Assembly: GCA_947462875.1 (NCBI GenBank)
Contig: CANHQJ010000007.1
Coordinates: forward strand, 1 to 64,000
From: Verrucomicrobiia bacterium
GTDB lineage: Bacteria > Verrucomicrobiota > Verrucomicrobiia > Verrucomicrobiales > Akkermansiaceae
Length of the DNA: 64,000 bases
Direction of reading: 5' to 3'
The position numbers and the translations under genes are program-made. The notes beneath the pieces were generated by a model. That model saw nothing but the letters and a program-made list of their open reading frames with translations, did not search any database and had not been told where the DNA came from. Below, piece by piece: positions 33,658 through 42,204 of the stretch (its first letter is position 1; each line of letters opens with the position of its first letter).

Positions 33658-36043
33658 CGGCTATCAATCGGATTTCTCCCGTGCTGCCATTCATTTCTAA
33701 CAAGTCGCCCGTTTGCACCAGAGTGGTGATGCCCGGCAGCGAAACGATGCAGGGCAAGCGCATCTCGCGCGACACAATCGCCGAGTGCGAGAGCAGGCTG
33801 CCGCGCTCGACCAGCAGCCCCGCTGCCAGCGGAAACAACACCACCCAGCCGGGGTCGGTTTGTCGGGCGATCAGAATTTCCCCCGGCGCCAGCGAGGCCT
33901 GTCGCGGATCCAGCACCACGCGCGCGCGGCCTCGCACGATTCCCGGACAAGCCCCCGTGCCCTGCCACTGCACCGCCGTGCCGTGGTGCGGCGCAGGCGC
34001 TTCAAATCGCTCGTAGCGATGCAAGGGACCATGCGTCACGATGCGATCGGGCGGCGCTTCGGACTGCTCGTATTCCTGAAACTCACGCTGGCGCAGGGCG
34101 ACGATCTCCGCAAGCTGCGCGGAACTGTTGACGCCTTCCCACACGCCTAACAACTCGCCGATCTCCAGGTAAAACACATCATCCGCTTGATGCAGTCGTC
34201 CATCCGCCACCAGTCGCAAGCCCATCTCGCGAATCAAGGAACGCACACGACCGAACAACAGAGTGCGTTGAAAGCGCAAGTTCTCGCGGCACAGCACCCG
34301 CGCTCTCGCGTGCTTGAGAACGAAGCGAAAGACCATGCCGCGCATGCCGTTGAGCCCGATCTCCGGCGCTGCTTCGCGGGCGGCTGGTGCGGCCTTTTCG
34401 CGCAGTGCCATCACGCCGAGCGCTTGCAATAAGGTCGATGGATCATCGCGCACCGTCGCGCTTTCCAATTTCAATTCCTCCATGCAGCGATCACCGAATT
34501 CGAACAGATACGCTTGAACCAATGTTTCCAACTCCGGCCAAGCCGCGATCTGTTGTTGTTTGCTGGCGATGGAAACTTTCGCATCCGCCAGCACCGTCGC
34601 GACTTCACGCCGCGTGCGCAAAAGATCCGCCATCGCTTCCATGCGGCGCGGTGGCTCGGCACTGATCATCTCGCCCGCATCAAGCAGCAATTCATTCTGA
34701 AAATTCGCACCGCGATCCGGCAGCCACTTCTTGCACAGTGCGCCTAACACGCCATAAAAAATCATCGCGAAAAAGTCATTCACCAGCGGCGCATCCCAGC
34801 GCTTGAGCAACTGACGTTCCAGTCCGCGATACTCCGCCACAAGGGCATCGCCGCTGGCACGTTCGAGAGAAATCGCCGATGAAGCAAGCGCTGTGCGGAA
34901 ACGAACATCGAAAGCGCTGATCTGTTTTTCCAGTCCCCACCACTGCCGCAGCAGACCGAGGCAGGTCTTCGACAACGCCACCCATTCGGCCATGCGCCCG
35001 CCACGGTTCTCGGCAATCACTTGCTCCACCAGTGAATCAGGCAATGGTTCGCGCACGCCCATCATCTGCTCCATGAAACTGCGATTCAATCGGAAACCCG
35101 GCAGCATCGCCAGCACCCGATACCAGCTCAGCAAATTGTAATACACCCGCCCGCGAATCAGCCCGAGCATTTGCGCATAGACATCATCCGCTGCGGCGAT
35201 GCGGTTTTTTGGCACAGCGAGCAGGCCGCAAAATTCCCGATAGACCGCTTCGTAGATGCGTCGTGCGAAGGAAAATGTCATCGGCGTGGTGACACCGCAG
35301 TAGCTCTCCGCGATGTTGCTGTTGTCCCACACCCGCACCTGATCATTGGGATCGGGCAAGAGGCCCAGAGTGGTGATGGCACGCGATTGCAGCAGCCACA
35401 ACACGCCATCACCATCCAGTGCCCACTCGATGTCCTGCGCTCTCCCGAAGTGTCTTTCACAGGCGCGGGCGAGGGCTGCGATCTCCCGTAGTTTTTCCAT
35501 CGAAACCAGTGTGCCGCCATCGCTGATCACTGCATCCGTTTCATCGAGTATCCAGCGTTGTCCATCGACCTCTCCCGAAACCAGTGCCTCGCCCGTGCCT
35601 TCGGTCGCACAGATCACCACGCGCTGACGATGCCCGCTCACCGGGTCCGCGCTGAAGGCGACACCTGCCGATCGCGCGGCAATCATCCGCTGCACGATCA
35701 CCGCAGGCTGCGCAGGAAAGGGCAGTTTGTTTTCACGACAATAGGACAGGACCCGCTCAGAGCGAACCGAGTCGCGCACGGCATCGATGCGCTTAGCCAC
35801 CTCCTCCGCAGGGACTTCGAGAAACGTATCGAACTGTCCCGCGAACGAATGCTTCACGCCATCCTCTGCCAGTGCCGAGCTGCGGACCGCAAAAAGCGCG
35901 CCGCCCAGCGACTGCAATTTCGCAACGTCAAATGGCTCTCCTGCGACCACCGCAAACCACGCTGGCACCCGAAAGCCGGCCTCGCGCAATGCATGAAGAG
36001 CCAGGGCCTTGCCGCCCCATTCCTGATGGATCGTATGTTTCAT
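33647..36043 (-). CDS. PEP-synthase/rifampicin-phosphotransferase-like dikinase, third operon gene
   Basis: A three-part enzyme of 798 residues when started at 36043 (MKHTIHQEWGGKAL), where the ATG overlaps the UbiA stop; 17 upstream residues in the open frame are unlikely. The N-terminal ATP-grasp domain shows AVRSSALAEDGVKHSFAGQF and IVQRMIAARSAGVAFSADP. A large middle domain contains VWDNSNIAESYCGVTTPMTF. The C-terminal swivelling phosphohistidine domain has LLSHSAIVSREMRLPCIV, with the catalytic His. This order is that of rifampicin phosphotransferase rather than classical PEP synthase, since no PEP-binding TIM barrel is seen. It would split ATP to AMP and Pi and phosphorylate a hydroxyl of an unknown substrate bound by the middle domain, presumably a pathway intermediate. 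Confidence 0.8.
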   Translation of the reverse strand: MKHTIHQEWGGKALALHALREAGFRVPAWFAVVAGEPFDVAKLQSLGGALFAVRSSALAEDGVKHSFAGQFDTFLEVPAEEVAKRIDAVRDSVRSERVLSYCRENKLPFPAQPAVIVQRMIAARSAGVAFSADPVSGHRQRVVICATEGTGEALVSGEVDGQRWILDETDAVISDGGTLVSMEKLREIAALARACERHFGRAQDIEWALDGDGVLWLLQSRAITTLGLLPDPNDQVRVWDNSNIAESYCGVTTPMTFSFARRIYEAVYREFCGLLAVPKNRIAAADDVYAQMLGLIRGRVYYNLLSWYRVLAMLPGFRLNRSFMEQMMGVREPLPDSLVEQVIAENRGGRMAEWVALSKTCLGLLRQWWGLEKQISAFDVRFRTALASSAISLERASGDALVAEYRGLERQLLKRWDAPLVNDFFAMIFYGVLGALCKKWLPDRGANFQNELLLDAGEMISAEPPRRMEAMADLLRTRREVATVLADAKVSIASKQQQIAAWPELETLVQAYLFEFGDRCMEELKLESATVRDDPSTLLQALGVMALREKAAPAAREAAPEIGLNGMRGMVFRFVLKHARARVLCRENLRFQRTLLFGRVRSLIREMGLRLVADGRLHQADDVFYLEIGELLGVWEGVNSSAQLAEIVALRQREFQEYEQSEAPPDRIVTHGPLHRYERFEAPAPHHGTAVQWQGTGACPGIVRGRARVVLDPRQASLAPGEILIARQTDPGWVVLFPLAAGLLVERGSLLSHSAIVSREMRLPCIVSLPGITTLVQTGDLLEMNGSTGEIRLIADED

Positions 36044-36927
36044 CTGTTGAGTAGGGGAATGATGCCTAAGGTCAGATACAGCACGAGTGTCCACAGTGCC
36101 GACATTTTTTCCAGATGGGAGCCTTTCATCGAGGTGAGTGTGTAGTTTTTTGCCAGGATCAGCGAACCTGCCATCAGTAAACCTAACGAAAGGGCAATCG
36201 GCAAGTCAAAGCCGATGGCGCGCCCCGCATTCCAGGCACAGAAAAGGGTCGCAGCCATCGCCATCAGCCACGTCACCACCGCACGCCGTTTCCCCCACAG
36301 GGCGCTGTAGGTTTCCACACCTTCCTCCTCCTGCGCCGGTTGGCGGAGCTTTCGACCAATCTCGATCACGACACCATTGCAGAAACTCGCTGCGAGAAAC
36401 CACGACAATCCCTCGGGCATCGTGCCGTGATTCAAGGACCACACACAGGCCGTTGCAAACAAATCCACCAGGGGCATGATGCCCATGTGCGTGAGAAGAT
36501 AGATCACCGGTCGCGCCTTGAGCCAATCGCGGCAGAAAAACTCCACACTCATCAGCGCGAGATATACCCAACCGAGCAGCAAGACCCACAGCAGGGCAGG
36601 GGAGAGCGCATAGGCGAGTCCCGCTTGCAAAACCGCACCGATGACAAATACGACGCGCAGTTCCGCCAAACGAATCAACCCGCGCGGCACAGGACGATAC
36701 GGTCGCCAGCGTGCGTCATCCTCGCGGTCCTTGAATTCATCGGCGATGCGCAGTTGCAGGAAAAAGACCAAGCACACCACGAAGGCCACGGCGTAACTCG
36801 TCCACGAGGGAATGCCGCGATCCATCAACAGCGCGACATAAGAGACCGCGCAACTGCTGAATGCCAGAATCAGCGGTCCATGGGCCAGCAGCGGAAATCG
36901 CTCTCGTTGATAAATCCACCACTTCAT
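36040..36927 (-). CDS. UbiA-family prenyltransferase, second operon gene
   Basis: A 295-residue membrane protein with about eight hydrophobic helices. The first Asp-rich motif is clear: RIADEFKDREDDARWRPYRP followed by VPRGLI, matching the UbiA superfamily diphosphate/Mg site. The second motif position reads EIGRKLRQPAQEEEGVETYS, with Glu-rich instead of the usual Asp-containing loop. The enzyme would transfer a prenyl group from a prenyl diphosphate to an aromatic or polar acceptor in the membrane. It is coupled to HMG-CoA reductase (ATGA at 36924-36927) and to the next gene (ATGA at 36040-36043). The acceptor is unknown; no quinone-pathway gene is nearby, so a specialised role is likely. 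Confidence 0.82.
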   Translation of the reverse strand: MKWWIYQRERFPLLAHGPLILAFSSCAVSYVALLMDRGIPSWTSYAVAFVVCLVFFLQLRIADEFKDREDDARWRPYRPVPRGLIRLAELRVVFVIGAVLQAGLAYALSPALLWVLLLGWVYLALMSVEFFCRDWLKARPVIYLLTHMGIMPLVDLFATACVWSLNHGTMPEGLSWFLAASFCNGVVIEIGRKLRQPAQEEEGVETYSALWGKRRAVVTWLMAMAATLFCAWNAGRAIGFDLPIALSLGLLMAGSLILAKNYTLTSMKGSHLEKMSALWTLVLYLTLGIIPLLNR

Positions 36928-38225
36928 GAGTCATTCGTTTTTTTGGAACGTGCCAGTTTGTGATGAGCGCGGGCGAAATGTCCGGCACTCATGGCGGCGA
37001 TGATCGATAACTCACCCGCCAGCAACAATCCCGCGCACACCTCCGCCAGGGCCCGTGCCTGCCCGCTGCCATGGAGCCCCATCAGTTCCAAACACGCCCG
37101 CTGTGTCGGCAATCCCGTGCCGCCGCCCACGGTTCCCACCATGATGCCCGGCAAGGTCACCACGGCATAGAGCGATCCGTCATCGCGCGCTTCGAATCGC
37201 GTCACCCCCGTGGCCGATTCCGCCACGCAGGCGACATCCTGACCTGTCGCAAGATACAAGGCCGCGAGCCCGTTGGCAAAATGCCCATGCACCCCCATCG
37301 TGCCGCTCAGCACGCCACCGATGGCAGAAACGCGCCAATACTCTTCCATTTCCCTCGCCGTGACGTGCAGAAGTTTTTCCAGCACCTCCGCACTCACACG
37401 CACCTCCGCCGTCACTTTTTTCCCGCGCACCGTGGTGAAGGATTTCGCGCTGGCCTTTTTATCGCCGGACAAATTCGATTCCACATAACACTGCTGCGGT
37501 GGCACTGGCGATTCCTGCATGATCCAGTCGCAGGCCGCCTGCGTGGCGATCGTGACCATGTTCTGTCCCGAGGCATCGCCGGTGATGTACTCGAAATTCA
37601 GATAGACATGATTCCCTTCGAGAATGCAGCCGAGGTCGATCAGCTTGCCGTGGGCGGTGGTGGATTCGGCGATCTGCTTCAGTTCCTCAAAACGTGCCAT
37701 CACCCAAATCACAAACCGCGCAGCATTAGCCGAGGTGGAAAACAAGAACGCTGGTGCCCGACTCACATTTTCCGAGAGCAACAGGGTCGTGCATCCACCG
37801 GATTCATTGATCACGTGGCAGCCGCGATGATAGCTCGCCACCAGCGCGGCTTCGGTGGTCGCCAGCGGCAATGGATAGTCGCCCTTCGCCGCCAGTCCAT
37901 TCACTCGCAGCGGCCCCGCCAGACCGATCGGCATCCGCAACTCGCCGATGAAATTCTCGATGTTTCCCTGATACGCTTCGATGTCCGATGCTTTTTCTAA
38001 CAGAATTTCCGCTTGCGTTGCAAAGTCCGTCAGCGCAGCCCACCGTTGTCGCGCCCGCTCCCGCGAAACCTTGGCCGATACACGCTCCATTTTCGGCAGG
38101 TTGCCGAAGTCCGGCGCCAATCGCCGTGCCAACTGCTCCTCGCTCATGGTCTTGAGAAATGTCGCCATGTGCTGCATCGTCAATCCGCGCTTCCCTGTCA
38201 TGGCCCTAGCATAAAAGAGATTCAC
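36924..38225 (-). CDS. Class I-type HMG-CoA reductase, first operon gene
   Basis: About 420 residues of HMG-CoA reductase, which reduces HMG-CoA to mevalonate. Conserved blocks: ENFIGELRMPIGLAGPL, ATTEAALVASYHRG (catalytic Glu), ITGDASGQNMVTIATQ, SNLSGDKKASAKSF (catalytic Lys), YLATGQDVACVAESA (Asp), GTVGGGTGLPTQRACLELMG and MSAGHFARAHHKL (catalytic His). The GTVGGGTGLPTQ and AGELSIIAA phrases match class I enzymes of eukaryotes and archaea more than the class II degradative type. Starts at 38225, 38201 and 38177 are all possible. It heads the operon and is divergent from a sulfatase gene across 71 bp, which must hold both promoters. No mevalonate kinase is in the window. Confidence 0.88.
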   Translation of the reverse strand: MNLFYARAMTGKRGLTMQHMATFLKTMSEEQLARRLAPDFGNLPKMERVSAKVSRERARQRWAALTDFATQAEILLEKASDIEAYQGNIENFIGELRMPIGLAGPLRVNGLAAKGDYPLPLATTEAALVASYHRGCHVINESGGCTTLLLSENVSRAPAFLFSTSANAARFVIWVMARFEELKQIAESTTAHGKLIDLGCILEGNHVYLNFEYITGDASGQNMVTIATQAACDWIMQESPVPPQQCYVESNLSGDKKASAKSFTTVRGKKVTAEVRVSAEVLEKLLHVTAREMEEYWRVSAIGGVLSGTMGVHGHFANGLAALYLATGQDVACVAESATGVTRFEARDDGSLYAVVTLPGIMVGTVGGGTGLPTQRACLELMGLHGSGQARALAEVCAGLLLAGELSIIAAMSAGHFARAHHKLARSKKTNDS

Positions 38226-38296
38226 TACACTGCCAATGATTTTACGAGATGGTAATAAGCTCGACAGATCAGTGAAAAATCTTATCCTGCTTCAAC

Positions 38297-39757
38297 ATGA
38301 AAACCCTTTTCATTCTTCTCTCCTCATTTGCCCTCGCGAGCTCTGCTTTCGCGGCCAAACCGAACATGCTCTTCCTACTCAGTGATGACCACAGCTATCC
38401 GTTTCTGAGCTGTTATGGCGATAAGAATGTCAAGACACCCACTCTGGATCAGCTCGCCGCCGAGGGGATGAAGTTCCATCGTTTTTTCACCGCCGCGCCG
38501 CAATGCGTGCCCTCCCGCGCCGCGCTCCTGACGGGGCGTTCGCCGGTAGCGGCGCGCATCACCCGGTTTTCGGCACCGCTGGCCAAGGACGAGATCACGT
38601 TCCCTGAGTTACTCCGATCGCAGGCGGGATACTTCACCGGCATTTGCGGACGCAGTTACCATCTCGATGGATCGGGGAAGCACTCCGGTACTGAGATGAA
38701 TGACATTTTCGAAAAAAACAAACTCAAGACCTTTGCCCAGCGGGTGGATTTTCTCAACGTCTGTGCGGATAACGTCGTGGCATCGCAGTTGGAGACATTT
38801 CTCGACCAGAAGCCGGCGGAGAAACCGTTTTTTATGTGGGCCAATTTCAGCGATCCGCATCATGAGTGGAGCGCTCCTGCCGCATACCGTCCAGACCCGG
38901 CCGCCCTCACCTTGCCCGCTCACTGGCCCGATCTGCCCGGTGTGCGTGCGCAGTTGGCGGACTACTGCGCCGAGGTGAACCGCTTGGATTCCACGGTCGC
39001 GGGTGTTCTCGCCGTTTTGAAAAAACGCGGCCTGCTCGAATCGACCGTGATTGTTTTCATCGGCGATAACGGTGCCGCTCTTCCGCACGGCAAAGGCTCT
39101 CTCTACGATCCCGGTTGCAACGTGCCTTGTCTGGTGCGCTGGCCGGGTGTGGTGAAACCCGGGACGGAGTCGCGCGCGTTGCTCAGCGGTGAGGACCTGG
39201 CCCCAACCCTGCTCGCCGCCGCCGAAGTGGCCGCCGGATCTAACATGAGCGGGGTGAGTTTCTTGCCGTTGCTGAAAGGGGAGGCAAACGAACCGCGCAA
39301 ACACGTCTTTCTCGAACGCGGCCCGCATGGCAATGCCCCGGTTGTGTTAGGGATGTCGAACAGCGGCTACGACCTCTCCCGCGCCGTCCGGAGCGATCGC
39401 TACAAGTTGATCTACAACTGCACGCCGTGGCTTCCCTACTCGCCGGTGGATTCCGCCGGCGGGGCGGCATGGAACCAGATGCGGCAAGCCAAGGAGCAGG
39501 GGAAACTTTCGGCGGGATTGGTCGCGACATACTTCACCACTCCGCGTCGCGTGTATGAACTCTACGATCTCGAGGCCGATCCCTCGGAGCTGAACAACCT
39601 CAGCGGCAAGCCCGAACACGCGGCGGTGGAACGTTCCCTGCGCCTCGCCCTGGCGGAGAAGATGATTCTCGATTTCGACTACCTACCGCTGCCCGATCTC
39701 ATGAATGGAGCTGCGGGAAATATGCCGAAGGGAAAAGGGAACAAGAAAGGGCAGTGA
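38297..39757 (+). CDS. Secreted sulfatase (Cys-type, family S1)
   Basis: A formylglycine-dependent sulfatase of 486 residues with a signal peptide (cut near SSAFA, residue ~20). The metal site is in MLFLLSDDHSYP. The modification motif is CVPSRAALLTGR with Cys70, canonical C-x-P-S-R, so anaerobic or aerobic maturation to formylglycine is expected. Further signatures: FMWANFSDPHHEWSAP and VIVFIGDNGAALPHGKGSLYD. It resembles heparan N-sulfatase-like members that desulfate glycans in the periplasm. It is followed 110 bp downstream by a PL14-like lyase gene on the same strand, consistent with attack on a sulfated polysaccharide. Confidence 0.9.
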   Translation: MKTLFILLSSFALASSAFAAKPNMLFLLSDDHSYPFLSCYGDKNVKTPTLDQLAAEGMKFHRFFTAAPQCVPSRAALLTGRSPVAARITRFSAPLAKDEITFPELLRSQAGYFTGICGRSYHLDGSGKHSGTEMNDIFEKNKLKTFAQRVDFLNVCADNVVASQLETFLDQKPAEKPFFMWANFSDPHHEWSAPAAYRPDPAALTLPAHWPDLPGVRAQLADYCAEVNRLDSTVAGVLAVLKKRGLLESTVIVFIGDNGAALPHGKGSLYDPGCNVPCLVRWPGVVKPGTESRALLSGEDLAPTLLAAAEVAAGSNMSGVSFLPLLKGEANEPRKHVFLERGPHGNAPVVLGMSNSGYDLSRAVRSDRYKLIYNCTPWLPYSPVDSAGGAAWNQMRQAKEQGKLSAGLVATYFTTPRRVYELYDLEADPSELNNLSGKPEHAAVERSLRLALAEKMILDFDYLPLPDLMNGAAGNMPKGKGNKKGQ

Positions 39758-39867
39758 GTGTGCGTCACTGATGAGTCCCGCTGTTATGTGACTGAATCCA
39801 TGCGTTTGTTGATTGATATAAATGCCGCATAGTTTCGCCTTGAACATTCCCTGTAACTGACGACGCT

Positions 39868-40656
39868 ATGGGAAAAATGAAACTCTCCATAAAGCGTTTG
39901 TCCCTGATTGTTGCGGTTTTTTCCGCGCTGCTGCCGCATGTCACTTGCGCCAATGACGTCCTGCTCGAGGAAAACTTCGACCGAACCGGGCCTTTCGGCA
40001 GACAGCTCCTCGCGGATCCGCATGTGATATTGCTGCGTAAGGGTGGCGCGGATGGCTCCGATGCGATTCGCGTTGCCTATGTGGGATCCAAAGAGGGATC
40101 AGAACGCATTGTCATCCGCCATCCGCTGAAAAAGGCGGTGGAGGAGGCCACTCTCAGTTTCGATGTCCGCTTCGGCGACGATTTTCAATGGGTGAAAGGA
40201 GGGAAGTTGCACGGACTCGGCCCGGAAAATCCCGTCACGGGCGGAAAATCCCGAGCGCCGGAGAAATGGAGCGCGCGGCTGATGTTCGGTGGCGAAGGTC
40301 AAACGAAGTCCTACCTTTATGAACAAAGTCCCGACAAAAAATTCGGGATCGGTGGAACCTCAAAAGCACCCGTCTTCAAAAAGGCTGTCTGGCATCATGT
40401 GGTGATCCGGGTCAAGGTGAACACTCCCGGGAAAGCCGATGGCACGTTCTCCGTGAACGTCGATGGCAAGGAGGTGAACAAGGAATCCGCCGTCACATTC
40501 CGCGCCAGTGATGACAAGAGCACATTGATTTCAACGATGCTTTTCAGCACCTTTCACGGTGGAGAATCTCCTGCGCATGCACCGACGGACAAGGCAGGAA
40601 AATACACCACCGTATATGCCGATTTCGACAACTTCACGGTGAAAAAAGGCGGGTGA
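39868..40656 (+). CDS. Secreted polysaccharide lyase family 14-like protein
   Basis: A 262-residue secreted beta-jelly-roll protein. The signal peptide ends at about residue 29 (HVTCA). The core FDVRFGDDFQWVKGGKLHGLG, then WSARLMFGGEGQ and SYLYEQ, then HHVVIRVKVNT resembles PL14 alginate/glucuronan lyases (GGKLPGL... and R-L-M-W patterns). It would cleave an acidic polysaccharide by beta-elimination. Identification rests on pattern recall, and some PL14-like proteins are non-catalytic. It sits between two sulfatases and a sugar-isomerase-like gene; it converges with the latter, leaving only 16 bp. Confidence 0.65.
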   Translation: MGKMKLSIKRLSLIVAVFSALLPHVTCANDVLLEENFDRTGPFGRQLLADPHVILLRKGGADGSDAIRVAYVGSKEGSERIVIRHPLKKAVEEATLSFDVRFGDDFQWVKGGKLHGLGPENPVTGGKSRAPEKWSARLMFGGEGQTKSYLYEQSPDKKFGIGGTSKAPVFKKAVWHHVVIRVKVNTPGKADGTFSVNVDGKEVNKESAVTFRASDDKSTLISTMLFSTFHGGESPAHAPTDKAGKYTTVYADFDNFTVKKGG

Positions 40657-40672
40657 TTTCGGCGAGTAACGA

Positions 40673-42001
40673 CTATCTCGCCACAGCAACACCGGGCGTT
40701 TTGGAATGTGCGTGTTGTGGGAAGTCGAAGGTCAATACGAGCGGTTCCGTTCCGGTGTTTTCGATTTCCACTCCGCCGCGGTTGAGTGCGGCTTGGGTGA
40801 TGAATCCGATCTCGGCATAGAGTTCGCCCAGTTTCATGTTCTGGTTGTATTGCACCGCGAGCTTGCCAACGCGGCCGCGGCCACGGTTCGTGTGGAACAA
40901 GGTCGGGCTCTCCGGGCGGAAAGTCGTCTTGGCTCCGGGGGCAATGGTGAGACGCAGAATCGAGCACTTTTGGTCGCCGAGGACATCACCGTAAACGATC
41001 CACTTGGCTTCCACGCCGTCAGCGGAAAATTCTTCGGAGGTGATGGCGGGGCGCGAGTATTTCTGGACGAAGTCCGGGTCCTGGTTGGCTTTGAAGTCGA
41101 AGGTATCGACGAGGAATTCCCAGTCTTCGTGGCGGGATTTCGGATAGTCTTCTTCTCGGCAGGCGTAGAAGGCATCGGCCGCGCCGATCCGTCCATCGAG
41201 TGTCAGATCCTCGGCGAGGAAATGCTCGTCCATCGTGACGTGCAGCTCGTGGGTGCAAAGATCCGTGGGCGAGTGCAGCACGCCATTGGGCATCACGAAG
41301 CCGTTATCAATGTGCATCATCGTGTGCGGCGATAGGTGCCTGACGCCGTTGTATTCCCCCTTGCCCCAGCTCTTCATGCAGGCGAGGAACTGGTCCTTCG
41401 TCACGAACGGGTAAAGTCCCATGGCCGTGGTATGATAGTGCGACGGGCTGACTCCGGGGTTGTCGAAAGAATTGATGTCGTACACTTCCCACTTCGACCA
41501 GTGGAGATGGTGGGGGATGGGGTTGAGGTTGTCGAACTTCTTCGAAACAATCGGCCAGGTGGCCTTGCCGAACAAGGATTTCGAAAATTCCGTGACTTTT
41601 TCGCCCATGACTGCCACCGGATCAGCCTCAATCAAGTCCTGCAAGGAAATCACTTGCCCGCTGGGCGTGAGGACGTGCGCTTCCCCTTCACGGAATGGCG
41701 CTTTTCCCGTGCGGGTGTCGATCACGCCCGTCACGATAGGCACGGTGCAGCACATCCAGATTTCATCCAGACCGGTTCCGCCCATATAGTCCGGGTAGTA
41801 GGATTTTTCATCGAGACGCAGGCGTTTGCCCGGCGAGCAAAATGTCCGGCCGGCATAGCGGTGCAGAAGCTGCAGCACGCCGTCGTTCTGATTGAGGCAA
41901 TCATCGAGTATCGAATCCGATCCGCTGCCAGCGCCGTCGATCAGATTTTGCTGGGGGTATTCATGCAGTTTATCCGGAAGAATTGAAGTATAAGCAGCCA
42001 T
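40673..42001 (-). CDS. Cupin protein resembling class I phosphomannose isomerase
   Basis: A 442-residue cytoplasmic protein with no signal peptide. The two-cupin layout shows metal-ligand-like blocks: PHHLHWSKWEVYDINSF, SPSHYHTTAMGLYPF, and TMMHIDNGFVMPNGVLHSP with HELHVTMDEHFLAED. The C-terminal cupin (RLTIAPGAKTTFRPESP) precedes FDFPQHAHSKTPGV. The pattern recalls mannose-6-phosphate isomerase-like sugar isomerases, but the length and many blocks are unlike ManA. A role in converting a sugar released from the polysaccharide is suggested by its neighbours. It starts 203 bp downstream of a sulfatase on the same strand. Confidence 0.5.
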   Translation of the reverse strand: MAAYTSILPDKLHEYPQQNLIDGAGSGSDSILDDCLNQNDGVLQLLHRYAGRTFCSPGKRLRLDEKSYYPDYMGGTGLDEIWMCCTVPIVTGVIDTRTGKAPFREGEAHVLTPSGQVISLQDLIEADPVAVMGEKVTEFSKSLFGKATWPIVSKKFDNLNPIPHHLHWSKWEVYDINSFDNPGVSPSHYHTTAMGLYPFVTKDQFLACMKSWGKGEYNGVRHLSPHTMMHIDNGFVMPNGVLHSPTDLCTHELHVTMDEHFLAEDLTLDGRIGAADAFYACREEDYPKSRHEDWEFLVDTFDFKANQDPDFVQKYSRPAITSEEFSADGVEAKWIVYGDVLGDQKCSILRLTIAPGAKTTFRPESPTLFHTNRGRGRVGKLAVQYNQNMKLGELYAEIGFITQAALNRGGVEIENTGTEPLVLTFDFPQHAHSKTPGVAVAR

Positions 42002-42204
42002 GGCGGGGGGATGCTAAAGACGGGGAAGGGGAGAATCAAGAGTGAATTGCCTGTATGACTCTCAGGACGGGTGTGAAAAAAATCGCCCGTCGTGCAGGGA
42101 GGAAACGGCCGTAGGCGGTTTCGCGGGATTTTTTGTCAGGGGCCGCAAGTTAGCTGGCGAAGGGAAGAAAAAGCACAGTGAGCATGCGGCGCTCATGAGT
42201 CCTG

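Noticed and set aside
39765-39867. TGTAAC just before the PL14-like gene (about 39849) as a third sigma-dependent promoter
   Set aside because: It is too close to the ATG to place a -10 and start site upstream, and it lacks the T-run and GGAGAA partner.
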